Assembly (NCBI GenBank): GCA_018398805.1
Contig: JAGFBZ010002129.1
Location: 930,001 to 994,000 of the forward strand
From: Hirundichthys speculiger
Taxonomy: Eukaryota; Chordata; Actinopteri; Beloniformes; Exocoetidae
Direction of reading: 5' to 3'
DNA: 64,000 nt
Shown: in pieces, positions 10,598 to 20,894 of the stretch
How positions within the stretch are numbered: position 1 is the stretch's first letter
Layout of the letters: the number at the start of each line of letters is the position of its first letter
Notes under the pieces: generated by a model
Told to the model about the DNA's origin: nothing
What the model saw: the letters and a program-made list of their open reading frames with translations, nothing else
Databases searched by the model: none
Program-made: the position numbers and the translations under genes

Positions 10598-10827
10598 CCA
10601 CTGCGTAGGTCAGCGGTTTAAACAGGCGGCTCATGGATGGAGGCTGCATTCGTCCTCCTGCAGCAGAGCAGACAGAGTGGAGAAGATGTGCTGCAAACAT
10701 CTGCAGGCCAGGAGTTGAACCTGCGACCATTTCCTTTGTGTCTTCCCCGCTCTCTACCCCAGTTTCCTGTCTCCTCTTCACTGTGAATAAAGGCCACTTG
10801 TGTGTGTGTGTGTACATGTGTGTATAT
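10598..10827 (+). mobile_element. tRNA-type SINE with TG/TA tail
   Basis: The order is a degenerate tRNA-like head with a B-box-like GAGTTGAACCTGCGACC at about 10710-10726, a CT-rich body (CCCCGCTCTCTACCCC, TTTCCTGTCTCC), then GTGAATAAAGGCCACTTG and a TG/TA simple repeat instead of poly-A. This is the layout of a common fish SINE body, as far as I recall. The tail is interrupted at 10828 by a hAT element and resumes at 11991. The exact 5' edge is a guess. Confidence 0.55.
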
Positions 10828-10985
10828 TAGGGCTGGGAAATATAATGCCTTATTATCGCATTAACTCAATTTATTAACGCCAACATATATTTTACCGTGC
10901 ATTAACGCATGTTGCTCACATGCTTTTGTTGCTTTTGAACCGGAAGAGAATTGGTGGAAAAACATGCGGGAAAGCTAAAACAGAC

Positions 10986-11130
10986 ATGGAGAGCAGTAAA
11001 GTAACAGAACTTTTACCTGGGCATTTTCATTTTTAAGTTCTCCCAGATGGAGGATTCAACAGAAACAAGGTTATTTGTAACAACTGCCAAGTTGAACTCC
11101 CCGTTAAAACTTTCTTTCTGCTGTTTCCTC
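10986..11130 (+). pseudogene. BED zinc-finger fragment of hAT transposase
   Basis: Starting at an ATG the frame reads MESSKVTELLPGHFHF, then one stop codon (11034-11036), then PDGGFNRNKVICNNCQVELP. The CxxC pair in KVICNNCQ, following a short acidic/basic leader, is the first half of the BED zinc finger that opens many hAT transposases. The His pair that should follow is not seen, so the finger is truncated or scrambled. This fits the hAT call made from the termini. Confidence 0.5.
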
Positions 11131-11454
11131 CTCAGAAATCTCCTGTTTTTTTTAATGTTATGATTTTGGCTCAGGATTTTGTTGGTAGACATTTTTTTAT
11201 TATTCATAAAAAACAGGATGACATTAATGCCCTGGCAGTGGCAATAAGCTTTATTTTATTTTACATTTTTTAAGATGAGATTTACACTAAATATGTGTTA
11301 CTGACAAGTGCTGATGTTTAAAGTGTTTGAACAACAAATGTTATGTTACTGTTGTTCATATGGCAACAGAACATTTAAATAAAAGTGACCTTTTTGAATT
11401 CACCATTTGATTTTGCATATACAAAATCATTAACTTGCTTTTTAAGATGATGCT

Positions 11455-11908
11455 AATCTTGATGCTTTTATCTTGCTATTTTATGCTTTTAGTCTTTATC
11501 TTTTAACTCCAGTGTTTCCTCAGGGGCGTCCTCCACACTGGGAGCTGTGTCAGGTGATGGGGGTGTTGTCCTTGAGTCCCTCTGGCCTGGCTGGCTGGGG
11601 GTTCCTCCCTCTGATCTGGGGGTCCGCCTGTCAGTTAGAGTCGGGGGGGGGCCCGGGTGCTGGTCCCCCTGATGATAAGGCCTGCAGCTCCCCCCAGTGT
11701 GGGCGGCCCCAAAGGTGGTGTTTCCTTGATCCTCAGTGCCATGCCATGTCTCCCTATTGGGTATAACTGTGTGTGTGTGTGTGTCTAGTATTGATTCATA
11801 ATGTTTTTTATTTTATTGTTATATCTGATTTTAATTCTGTAAAGCACTTTTTGTTGCATGTCCCTGCATGAAAAGCGCTCTACAAATAAAGATTAATTGA
11901 TTAATTGA
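11455..11908 (+). mobile_element. L2 3' end, 5'-truncated, inserted in hAT
   Basis: From TTATCTTGCTATTTTATGC to TACAAATAAAGATTAATTG this matches, in order and wording, the 3' untranslated region of the L2 at 28298-30655 read on the minus strand (GTGTTTCCTCAGGGG, CCACACTGGGAGCTGTG, AAAGCACTTTTTGTTGC, AAAAGCGCTCTACAAATAAAG). The terminal repeat is GATTAATT rather than GATTT. The 97-codon frame across it is untranslated-region sequence and not a gene. Confidence 0.88.
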
Positions 11909-11990
11909 TGCAATGCGTGATTAATCGTGATTAATCAGGAAAATCATGCGATTAATCGTGATTAAAAATTTTAATCGTTGCCCAGCCCTA

Positions 11991-12011
11991 GGATATATAT
12001 ATGTGTATATA

Positions 12012-12066
<55 letters not shown>

Positions 12067-12100
12067 TTATATATAAATGTTTGTGTGTGTGTTTATGTAT
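11991..12100. repeat. TA/CA/TG compound microsatellite
   Basis: A TA run of about 55 bp is followed by CA and, after a short AT-rich spacer, TG units. It looks like the continuation of the tail of the SINE at 10598-10827, split by the hAT element. Open frames here on both strands are repeat translations. Confidence 0.9.
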
Positions 12101-13869
12101 ATGTGCGAGGGTGGTAGTACCCACAATCAGACAGTATGTTCGGTACAGCCTCAACAGAAAAAGTGCATCTTCCTGTTACCGATTTTCAAAGGCCTTGACC
12201 GTGTTTTCATGTTGAAAGCTTTTTTTCACTTAACTTTCACACCTTACTGAGCTGTCCCACTTGTCCTGCTCCTCCGTCTTCCTATTATGTATGAAGTGAT
12301 AGCAGAGAGCAAACATATGGACGCCCAGGCTGTTTGGATTGCCCCCCTCATTAGATCCTCCTAATGCAGTTGACCCAGTGTGGCCAACAGGACTCTATTT
12401 TGGCAGTTTGTACAGCAGGACTCAGCTGCCATTCATCACCCGTGGCAGGTTAAACCAGGAGCACAATCTGTTTATTCCGATAATTATAAAGCATCATCCT
12501 GCCCACGGGCTGCAAGGGTTCAACAACATCTGCTTAGAGCACTTTAGCAGGAGGTCGGCTGTAACCCGTGAGGTCTGCGGGTGATATATCTAGCGGGGAT
12601 AAATCTGGTGTGAAAGGCATATTAGGTGTGTTTGTGTGTAAGAACCAGAGGGGCTGAGAGGCAGAATGCATGTCTCTATCTGAGTGGACAGAGTCTTTCA
12701 GGGGCTTAATGCTTTTTCTACAACATTGGCCACAAATTGAGCTGTCGCGCTGCCGTTTTCATGACTAGGCCTCACTTCTTTGATGGAAATATTGCAGTCA
12801 CGTGGCCCTTCCTCCACTTCTTTCATTGTCAACCTTGGAATCCCACCTGTTTATGACAGCTGTAAGTACTTGAGGCTTCTGGGTAATATCCGAGACTCAG
12901 AGAAGAGCTGATGAATGTCCAGACCAAGCTTGCAATGTAGTTATTTTTAAAAAATAAAACTAAAATAAAAATGGCAATAGATGGCTTTGAGATTATATTT
13001 CTGATAAATTGTTCCACTTTTTGTGCTCCCCATTCTGACTTTTACCTCTAAATAACAAAGTCTGCTCAAGGATGAGTGGTTGGTAACAGGCTTATAAATA
13101 CGAACCAGAGAGCATTTTTAAACATTCAAACAGTAATCCTTCAAGAAACAGCATTGACATCAGACGGTGACTTGTTTTGAGGTTGATGTTTGTTAATTAA
13201 TGGGTGCTTTTGTAATATTTACTTGCATATTAGCAAAAAGTAGTGTTTTCAAATCAAGTGGCATCACTTTAGGCAGTAATTCTCCTCCAAAAGGGTATTA
13301 AATTATACAGTTGCAGTATGAGAAGAAAATGTTGGAAGTGTATCTGGATGCAATTAGTACGTTGGATTATCGTGTTTGCAGGTCCCATGCTGCACTGGCA
13401 GGTAACATGATGGATGAAAACATCCAACCAAGAGTCTAGTTAAATATCTGGGACACGTGGATGCTCCCACACAGTCACATGCCCGGCATTACACCATCTG
13501 TTATACACTGCGGCTAGATTTCACATCCAAGATAAATGAGTGAGGGTGAATTTTTATGTCCCTGATCAGGTAAAATTATATTAACTCACAAACTCACTGA
13601 AAGGGTTAAAAAGCCAGCAAGCGACCTTCAACTGCCAGCTGAGCTGTCAGCCGAAGGGGTCATTGGCTGACCAGCTACTGGCCTTTGACTGGAGACCTAA
13701 GCGGCAACCCAGGGGTTGAAACAGCTGCTGAAATAGCCTTTAGCTGGGGGTGAAGGGTCCAGACCAGCTGCAGTCTGACCACTGCTGCTCCAGTCAAGCT
13801 ATTTTGCCAGTCCACTGCTAGACTCAGCCATCTGGGGGAGAGCTGGACGAAGTCATTTCTGTCGATCTA
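12101..13869. other. Unique stretch, possible conserved block at 12330-12600
   Basis: No gene was seen. 12330-12600 has balanced composition, no simple repeats and reads like single-copy DNA (GGCAGTTTGTACAGCAGG, ATTCCGATAATTATAAAGC). 13590-13860 contains many CAGCTG/CTGGC words and may be degenerate repeat. Confidence 0.35.
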
Positions 13870-13965
13870 TCATCCAGTAACTTCCACTTATCTGAATTTG
13901 GGGCGCATAATTCAGTAGCCTGAACAGAGGTCCAAACCTCCCTCTCTCCAGCCACCTCCTCTAGC
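13870..13965 (-). mobile_element. Rex3-like RTE LINE 3' end, copy 1
   Basis: AGTAGCCTGAACAGAGG, CCAAACCTCCCTCTCTCC and CCACCTCCTCTAGCTCC parallel the words found just inside the 3' end of the next copy (AGCAGCCTAGGCAAAGAGG, CAAAACCTCCCTCC, CCTCCACCAGCTCC). It is a 5'-truncated remnant of under 100 bp abutting the GATG tail of the next copy. Confidence 0.55.
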
Positions 13966-15340
13966 TCCATCCATCTCATCCATCCATCCATCCATCTATT
14001 ATCTTCTGCTTAATCTGTAATTGGGTCGTGGGGGCAGCAGCCTAGGCAAAGAGGCCAAAACCTCCCTCCCCCCAGCAGCCTCCACCAGCTCCTCTCAGAG
14101 AACACCGAGGCACTCCCAGCCCAGCCAAGAGATATAATCTCTCCAGTGTGTCCTGAGTCTCCTCGTGGTCTTCTCACGGTTGGACATGCCCGAAACACCT
14201 CTCCAGGAAGTTGTCCGGGGGACATCCTAATCAGATATCTGAGCCAGCTCAACTGGCTCCTCTCAATGTGAAGGAGCAGCGGCTCTACTCTGAGTCTCTC
14301 CGGAATGACTGAATTTCTCACCCTATCTCTACGTCCTTATCTCTAAGTCCAGCCATCCTGCAGAGAAAACTAATTTCAGCTGCTTGCATCTCCAATCTCA
14401 TTCTTTCTGTCACTACACACAATTCGGCCATAGATGAAGATCGACCGGTAAACAGAGAGCCTTGCCTTTTGGGTCAGCTCTCTCTTCACCACAACAGACC
14501 AGTTCAGAGTCCGCACCACAGCAGACGCTGCACCAATATGTTTGTAGATCTCCTGCAAGTTTCTACCATCACTCGTGAACAAGACCCCGAGATGCTTAAA
14601 CTCCTCCACTTTGAGGCAGGACACCCTCCCACAGGACACCCCGAGGGACACGGTCAAATGTCTTCTCCAAATCCACAAAACACATGTGGACTGGTTGGGC
14701 AAATTCCCACGCTCCCTCCAGGATCCCAGTGAGGGCATAGAGCTGGCCCAGTGTTCCACAACCAGGATGGAACCCACATTGTTCCTCCTGGATCCGAGAT
14801 TCAACAATCGATAGGATTCTCTTCTCCAGCACGCCTGCATAGACCTTACCAGGGAGGTAAGTGAGGAGTGTGATTCCCCTTTAATTGGAACACACCCTCC
14901 GGTCCCCCTTCTTAAAAATGGGAACCACCACCCCACTCAGCCAATTCAGAAGTACTGCACCGGATTTCCACGTGATGTTGCAGAAATGTGTCAACCAAGA
15001 CATTCCCACAACATCCAAAGCCTTAAGGAAGTCAGAGTGGATCTCGTCCAACCCTAGAGTGCTGCCACCGTGCAGCTTCTTAACTACCTCAGCTCCAGTT
15101 ATGGACGAATCCACCCCAAGATCCAGAGGCTAAGGATCTTCTGTGGAGGACATGTTGGTGGGATTGAGAAGATCCTGGAAGGACTCCTTCTTCAGCTGAC
15201 GGCATCTCTTACCCAAGGTGTCTACCGCTGGGTTTGAGGATTTCCGCCATAGCAGGCAACAACGACTTTATGGCCACAGCTCTGGACAGCCGCTTCGGCA
15301 ATGGAGGTGCGGTGGATGGCCCATTCCAACTCAATGTTCC
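13966..15340 (-). mobile_element. Rex3-like RTE LINE, 5'-truncated and internally deleted
   Basis: The minus-strand element ends in a GATG tandem tail (13966-13996), the short 3' end known from the fish RTE element Rex3. Upstream lie the reverse transcriptase C-terminal region, part of the palm, and the linker that precedes it. Elements of this clade are about 3 kb when complete, so the endonuclease half is missing. Confidence 0.8.
14010..15340 (-). pseudogene. RTE/Rex3 reverse transcriptase pseudogene
   Basis: In minus-strand order, in several frames: linker with PAVDT-like words; VDSSITGAEVVKKLHGG and FKKGDRRVCSN (14881-15114); EEQCGFHPGCGTLGQLYAL and FVDLEKTFDRVPRG, the palm motif with the first catalytic Asp (14596-14832). 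A jump then leads directly to LKVEEFKHLGVLFTSDGR and SVVVKRELTQKARLSVYRS, and finally ERLRVEPLLLHIERSQL and PGQLPGEVFRACPT (14010-14321). The roughly 100 residues that should lie between FDRVPRG and EEFKHLG, including the FADD box, are absent near 14640. Frameshifts are many. It is inactive. Confidence 0.8.
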
Positions 15341-15341
15341 C

Positions 15342-15570
15342 CACCTCCCTCGGAATGACCCAGAGGAGCTCCGCTAGCTTCTCTGGGGAAATACCAAGGT
15401 ATTCCCAAACCCAACTGAGAGATGTAATCCCTCCAGTGTGTGTCCTGGGTCTGCCCACTGGTTGTGCCTGAAACTCCTCCCTCCAGGAGAGATCCTCAAA
15501 CCCCCCCAGCTTGCTCCTCTCATTGCGCAAGAGCAGAGACTCTACTCAGCCCCTCCTGAATGACTGAGCT
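15342..15570 (-). mobile_element. Second RTE C-terminal fragment, upstream of the first
   Basis: GACTCTACTCAGCCCCTCCTG and AATGACTGAGCTTCTCA parallel GGCTCTACTCTGAGTC and AATGACTGAATTTCTCA near 14280-14320. The frame at 15222-15530 gives GRPRTHTGGITSLSW and WEYLGISPEKLAELL, the C-terminal end of an RTE protein. In an intact element this segment follows the reverse transcriptase, yet here it precedes it on the same strand, so it must come from another copy or a rearrangement. Confidence 0.65.
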
Positions 15571-15589
15571 TCTCAACAACAAAGATGGA

Positions 15590-15790
15590 ACAAAGATGGA
15601 TGGACAAATTTGGTTAGAATTAATGCAACGTTAGTTGGCATCAAAGGTGAGCATGGGCTAAGCTAAAATAGCTTGCTCATGGTAACCGATGTAAGGCAGG
15701 TGTGTTCCTACTAATTGGTGATGGGTGAAGTTAGCTCCTGCCAAGATGATGTTGAGCAGAACTCAGAAAATCCACTCTTCAGAAACCTAT
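15590..15790 (+). repeat. Family A dispersed repeat, fragment
   Basis: GATGGATGGACAAATTTGG, GTTAGAAT, AACGTTAGTTGGCAT, AAGCTAAAATAGCTTG and TAGCTCCTGCCAA recur in the same order near 23010-23180 and, in part, near 48000-48220 and 480-560. Confidence 0.55.
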
Positions 15791-15838
15791 GGGATGACAC
15801 TGTAGAAGGAAAAAAAATAAATATAAATGTGTAGATAT

Positions 15839-16241
15839 CAAATCAAATCAAACTTTATTTATATAGCACTTTTCATACAAATTATGTTGCAACGCAAAGT
15901 GCTGAACAACAAGAAGATTAAAAACACAGAGACCCCCAAACCCATATACAAGTGCCCACACACAGTATACACGGACACACATTCAAACATACATCCACCC
16001 ACCGACCCACCCACTGAGCTAAGCACCCACCCACCACCCCTCACCCAACCCCAAAAAAGAGCGACATGACCAGAACAAACTGTGTCTAAAGCATGGCTGA
16101 ACACTGAGGGACCTACTGAGGAAACACCATCTTTTTGGGAGCCGTCCATACCGGGAGTAGCACCGCCCGTGGCTACAGATGACGCCGCCAGAGACCACCC
16201 CGACCCGTACCGATAGGGGGAAGCCCCCACATGGTGCAGGT
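15839..16241 (-). mobile_element. L2-type LINE 3' end, divergent subfamily
   Basis: On the minus strand it ends in GTGCTATATAAATAAAG-type wording followed by TTTGATTTGATTT. CCGTCCATACCGGGAG and ACTGAGGAAACACCATC are equivalents of words in the L2 untranslated region at 28450-28700, but much of the rest differs (a CCACCC-rich block at 15990-16050). It lacks coding sequence. The open frames on both strands are repeat translations. Confidence 0.7.
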
Positions 16242-16267
16242 CCCCCCCCCCCCCCCCCCCCCCCCCC
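16242..16267. repeat. Poly-C run of 26
   Basis: Twenty-six consecutive C, directly at the truncated 5' end of the L2-type fragment. Confidence 0.95.
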
Positions 16268-18614
16268 ATATATGTCACTTATGATCTTTATTACTAGACT
16301 GATTCAGGTGCCTTCTCAGGGAAGACAAGCTCCAAAGACCTGTTAGCATCAGCCAGAGATATTTGCCTAAAGCACATTACAATAAAGAAATATACTTTTT
16401 TTTTTCAATTGGACACCAATTAGAATTGGTGTTTACTGTGCTCTAGTCCCAAGATGTCAAGCACATTTCCAAAGGTTTCATTCAACTTATGAACAATCTT
16501 AAGAAAACCAAGAATTACATTTTTTTTCTTCTTCGACATCAGCGATAGCTCCTCTTTTCTAGGGGGCCCAGATTATGTTCAACATATTTGTTCCCAAGTG
16601 TTTCACTGGTCACTAACAGAGACTATATAACCGCTACACTGACGTTGACATAAACATGACAATAAAAAAACTAACTTAAAAAAATCACGATGTGTAGAAA
16701 CAACAAGTGTCAACTGTATTTTCATATATCCATAAAAGTAGTAGTTATAGACAAAAGAAGAGTCCTTTCTCGATAAGGATCATTTTCCCATATGTTGGCA
16801 TGCGCCCAATTACATTGTAGCTTCTCTCTGAGGCTGCACCTCAGTCCACATGACAACAGTCAGTTCTGTCATTAGTCAATAACAGTCTTGGTCGAGTGTC
16901 GTGTCCATGACAACCAGCTTGAAGTGAAGCGCCGAAGAATATGGCAAGACACCTACCTGTTTTTGACTCAGAGTGGTCCTTTTTTTTTTCTTTGTACCAC
17001 TCTAGACAAGCTAAAGTGTTTGTAAAAAGAGCAATTGGAAGTCGTTTATCCACGACGACTGGTATGACTTTCTTTTGCCATGTTTACATGACCGTTCACA
17101 GCCCACAATGCACTGCCCAGTCGACTACAGAGGTCACTTTTCCTCAAACGTGTGTCATACACCCTGTTGTTGGGTCGGCCAAAGGTTGTGGAGTTTTCAC
17201 ACCACAAACAAGCTGCAACTGAGTTCGCCGATACCCGAGACCACTTCTTTAGAGACGTCTTGATGACGTCTTAAACACATTTTACAGTAATTATTAGATA
17301 ACTAAAGGACCTTCCTCACCTTCCTTATCTAGACAATTTGGACCACATGACTCCCTTCGAGACAAACTATGAATCTGGATTTTGAGTGTTTTTATGATGT
17401 TAGAATTATCAGTGGATTTTTTTTTGACCGGGGTTTCTTGTTGCTTCAGGGATTAGTATAGTTTTGGTTTCACAGGGGATGAGGAACAACAGAAGAAGAC
17501 GATACAGACAGAAAAGGGACGGCACAAGCAAATCAAGTGAATATATTCCATACTCTGGGTTGTGCGGAGCAAAGGAGACACAGCCTAATGGCATAATGAT
17601 ATTAATGAGAGACCATTCATCATGAAGACTCATCACTTAAGTTGATGAATACCAGCCATTTAAAGCAGAGACTCAAGTGGAACATGCCTCTCGCTGCTCC
17701 GCTGGCTAACCTTTTAGTCCATTATGCTACACGTCTCCTCAGACTTGGAGCTGAATGAAGCGGCTCGGCCGCTGCTGGATATTTATCCCGGAGTTTGATT
17801 AACGAAGAACAAAAATGTGAAGCATCATTGAGAAACATGCAGAAATACGACGAAGAATCTAGTCCTACACAGGCAAGCACAGTCTCGCATGAACTCCCAA
17901 ACCGAGTCGTATGTCTCAATTCCCATGTGTGTCCTCGAAGTGCTGCACAGGAAATGCTTTTATATCGCACGCAATTAATTACATTAACCCTGCGGTGCAA
18001 CAGGTATGTTGGTTTGTAAAGAAAAATTGGATGCAGACAGAATTCAAAAGGGTTAGAAACAGGAAGGCCTGGCTAATTAAAGTAATCCAACTATAGCTGA
18101 CTGGGGGGAGCTGGAACCTTATCTGGAAACCTTTTGTGATGACAAAAAAGGAGAAAACAAGCTCAAATGAGATGAATAAAAAAAGAAAAGGAAAAAAAAG
18201 AGTGTATGCCCCTTGCTGCGCTCAAATTAGTTGTCCATGAATTATTCATGTGTAAATAGGCATTTGTTTGAGAGTCAGCTGGAAGATTTAGGGCATTTAA
18301 CTACTGTTGTGATGTGAGCCCCCTCCCCAATATATATCTAATACTACACACAGAGTGGAAAAAAATCATTTGCAACTAAAATTTTTATTTTATTCTTTCC
18401 AAAGGATTTCACAGAAATAAGTGTTAATGATTGGGCCCATATGACAGACAGAGAGATTTAAAGATAGCAGGAAGAGGTGTTTTAAGGGAGAAGAATCAAG
18501 CTGCACCATTGCAACTTTCTGTTTCTCAGCTCTGTGATTTCTGTGATTTTCCTTCTCTGCCTCAATTCATTCAGCCCATTTATTTCCGAGACTTCATTTC
18601 AAGGATCAGATTTC
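16268..18614. other. Unique stretch, no gene seen
   Basis: No coding frame with family resemblance was found. 17640-18280 is simple-repeat-free with ATTA/TAATT motifs (GGATATTTATCCCGG, GAATTATTCATGTG) and may be conserved non-coding DNA. 17150-17270 has wording (GTTTTCACACCACAAAC) that might belong to a degenerate transposon end; I cannot support that further. Confidence 0.35.
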
Positions 18615-18850
18615 TATCTTTAAAGCCACACCGTGTAATAATACCACTCCAGACCAAATGGGGGCACCATATCACCAGAAAGTTCATGTATTGACATCTG
18701 GCGTAAGACATCCCACCACCACTCAGCTAGCATTACTACTTTTAAAACAAGCACACATTAGCTAAATTAGTTTCACCTACTTGCCAAATTAGAGGAAACA
18801 TTCTGCATTATTTTTGGTTCCTTTTACTCAATAAACATTATTTTCCTTTA
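18615..18850 (+). repeat. Unclassified dispersed repeat, family D, copy 1
   Basis: TAAAGCCACACCGTGTAATAA, then GGGGGCACCATATCACCAG and AAAGTTCATG are echoed at 45427-45485 (AAAGGCACTCTATGTAACAA, GGGGGCAGCATATCACAAG, AAAGTT). There is no terminal repeat or coding potential. Confidence 0.4.
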
Positions 18851-19180
18851 GAGAAAGCAAGATCAGAATGGTCTTTTTTTATTGTGAGCGGGTGCTGGTG
18901 GTGAGGCAGTACATTTGCATTCACCGCTTGTGGCTTACCCATGTTGCAACGTGACTGAGGTCACTCACAACACAATCTGACCGCCGCTTGCTTATCCAAC
19001 TGGTCTCCAAACCGCTTTTGTCAACAAAACACATGCGGGTTATGAGGTGTAACCATGCACAGAACACAACTTATTTGGTTCAAGAGAGGAAACAGCAAAG
19101 CAAGGGAATTGTTCTGTGATTTGTTCAGAGCAGGAACAAACAAGAAAAACAATAAACACGGTTAAAGGAATGGATTAGGA
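18851..19180. other. Unique stretch, no gene seen
   Basis: Nothing recognised apart from a short T-run. Confidence 0.4.
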
Positions 19181-19343
19181 GAGTGTTTCCCAATCCTGGT
19201 CCTTGGGAACCACGACCCCACATGTTTCACAATCCTGCTTCACTGGAATTGATTCAGATGATTGGATCACAAGCCTTAAAGGCCGCTGGACCAGGGAAAC
19301 ATCTAAGACATGTAGTCCAGGAGTCCAGGAATGAGAAACACTG
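19181..19343. mobile_element. Short hAT-type MITE
   Basis: Termini GAGTGTTTCCCAATCCTGG and the complement CAGTGTTTCTCATTCCTGG match at most positions. Flanking octamers GATTAGGA (19173-19180) and GATTAGCA (19344-19351) differ at one base. At 163 bp it has no coding capacity. Confidence 0.75.
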
Positions 19344-19351
19344 GATTAGCA

Positions 19352-20380
19352 CAAACAGGCAGCAGATTGTCAATGCTTCAGGGAAGGAGGTGAATTAAAA
19401 AAAAGTTTTTGTAATGGGGGTGGGGTATTTGCGTAGTCGAACTGTGGTAGGGCTTGTTGTTTAATCTTTTCCTGCTTCTGTGGGATTCTCTTTTTTTACG
19501 CAGTACATTTACATGCACAAGTAGTTTAGAAAATTACAGCTGTAGCTCAACAAGGCTGTTTAACTGGACTCCTTTCTTTGTGCCGATTTACACAGACGTA
19601 CATGAAGGGCCTCTGTCATGATACGAACCCACTTTCAGATTGATAGCATGGGGCTTTTCCAGTTGACATGTTACATCACATGTTTAACTGGCCATAAACT
19701 GGTCTGGGTTCCAGTTGTATGCTTGTGTGCAGAGATGAGCCACGAGTTTAACTGCATCATCTGGTTGTGTTAATCCAACTGTGCGAAGTTTAGTTCAATT
19801 TGGTTTCAGTGGAAATAAGATGTTTACATACACGGTAAAACTACAATTTCAGTTGGAATAAATGCAGTAATTAATTTTTTTTTCAACAACATATATATGA
19901 TATTTGGCAGTGCTACTTGGCATGCTTCATCCATATCCAATCGGAGGTGGCTGTATGATGCGTCGGTGGGCGTCTTTGAGTTGCTAACACATAACAATTG
20001 AGTCCTGACAGGTGACAGCAGACTACTCAACAATTTGCCCCCCCAGACAATCATTGAGCTTAGAGGACACTCTCAACATGATTGACATGTGAGAAGAATA
20101 CGCCCACAGCCATTGAAACTTCCTCTTCTTTTGAATGTTGCAGCACAGACTGAAGACAGCAATGATTTATATCACCTTTACTGGTACACAATGGTATTAA
20201 CGGACTCGCCAGATCGTCTCCAATTATCAGTGTAGTATCTTCAGTGGCTCTTATGTCAACACATTAGATCTATGTGTTAATAACACACTGAAATAAGTTT
20301 TACTACAAAACCAATAGTCATTCATCGATGTTCCTACTCCTTGTGTCTTTTGTTGACACCATTTTGTTTGTCGCTCTACG
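19352..20380. other. Unique stretch, no gene seen
   Basis: No family resemblance in any frame and no recognised repeat. Confidence 0.4.
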
Positions 20381-20383
20381 TAA

Positions 20384-20891
20384 AGCCTGGTTTATGCTCA
20401 GAAATCAGGTCGTCTGCGTGTGTGATGCTGTTAACTCAGATTTGACCCCCCACCCTACGCAGATACTTTGGTGCACCTCCCCAAAATTGTAGGTGACCGC
20501 AGACAGTGCCGCAGAGAGGAGAGAAAGGAGGCCTCTGATTGGTCAATTCTATATCTGCATAGAAAAGAGTGTGTCATCGAAGAAGTAAGGAAGTACCCAC
20601 ATCTGTACGATTCTGGTTCTCCACACTACAAAGACAGCACATATTCTAGTAATTCATGGAGGGAGATAGCGATGAATGTGGGTCTAGATAAGGCCGAGAT
20701 GGTGAGGAAGTGGAAAAACACAAGAGATAAGTTTAGTAAGTTTAGCTAGTACGTTATTATCCCTCTGGCGTTGTGGCGTGGAATAACATAGCGCAGACCG
20801 TACTTCAAAATTGGGCATAAATCAAAAATAACTGCAGCATACCTGCGACAAACTAACTGTGACACATTGCTGCAAGAGTATACACAGCCCT
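20384..20891 (+). mobile_element. Non-autonomous PIF/Harbinger element, copy 2
   Basis: The 508-bp block is flanked by TAA on both sides (20381-20383 and 20892-20894), the Harbinger-type 3-bp duplication. The left end AGCCTGGTTTATGCTC and right-end complement AGGGCTGTGTATACTC match at 10 of 16 positions. It is the same element, inverted, as 6769-7223. It carries an intact open frame for a MADF-like segment and no transposase. Confidence 0.8.
20468..20749 (+). pseudogene. Open MADF-domain frame in Harbinger derivative
   Basis: The 93-residue frame reads through YPHLYDSGSPHYKDST, NSWREIAMNVGLDKAE and VRKWKNTRDKFSKF to a stop. This fits the N-terminal two thirds of a MADF/Myb-SANT DNA-binding domain used by PIF/Harbinger accessory proteins; full MADF domains run about 80-90 residues, so the C-terminal part is missing. 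The first 35 residues correspond to GC-rich sequence with a TGATTGGTCAAT (CCAAT-box-like) motif and are probably promoter or leader DNA, so the true start was likely nearer VIEEVRKY. Whether this frame is expressed is unknown. Confidence 0.5.
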
Positions 20892-20894
20892 TAA

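Larger units (their letters stand above)
10828..11990 (+). mobile_element. hAT-type element with nested L2 3' end
   Basis: Ends are TAGGGCTGGGAAAT and the complement of TTGCCCAGCCCTA, the typical hAT-like termini of fish. Flanking octamers GTGTATAT and GGATATAT match at 6 of 8 positions, inside a TG/TA repeat. The part next to the right end is rich in GATTAATCGTGATTAATC repeats. About 455 bp in the right half are an inserted L2 3' end, so the hAT itself is roughly 0.7 kb. It retains a fragment of transposase (see 10986-11130). Confidence 0.75.

Noticed and set aside
11473..11766. 97-codon frame, apparently protein-like (Gly/Leu/Trp-rich)
   Set aside because: It lies wholly in the untranslated region of an L2 LINE, as the matching copy at 28458-28737 shows.
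11921..12215. Open frames with Tyr-Ile and His-Thr repeats on both strands
   Set aside because: Translations of the TA/CA microsatellite.
14469..14814. Plus-strand frames of 79-87 codons
   Set aside because: Antisense shadows of the RTE reverse transcriptase remnant.
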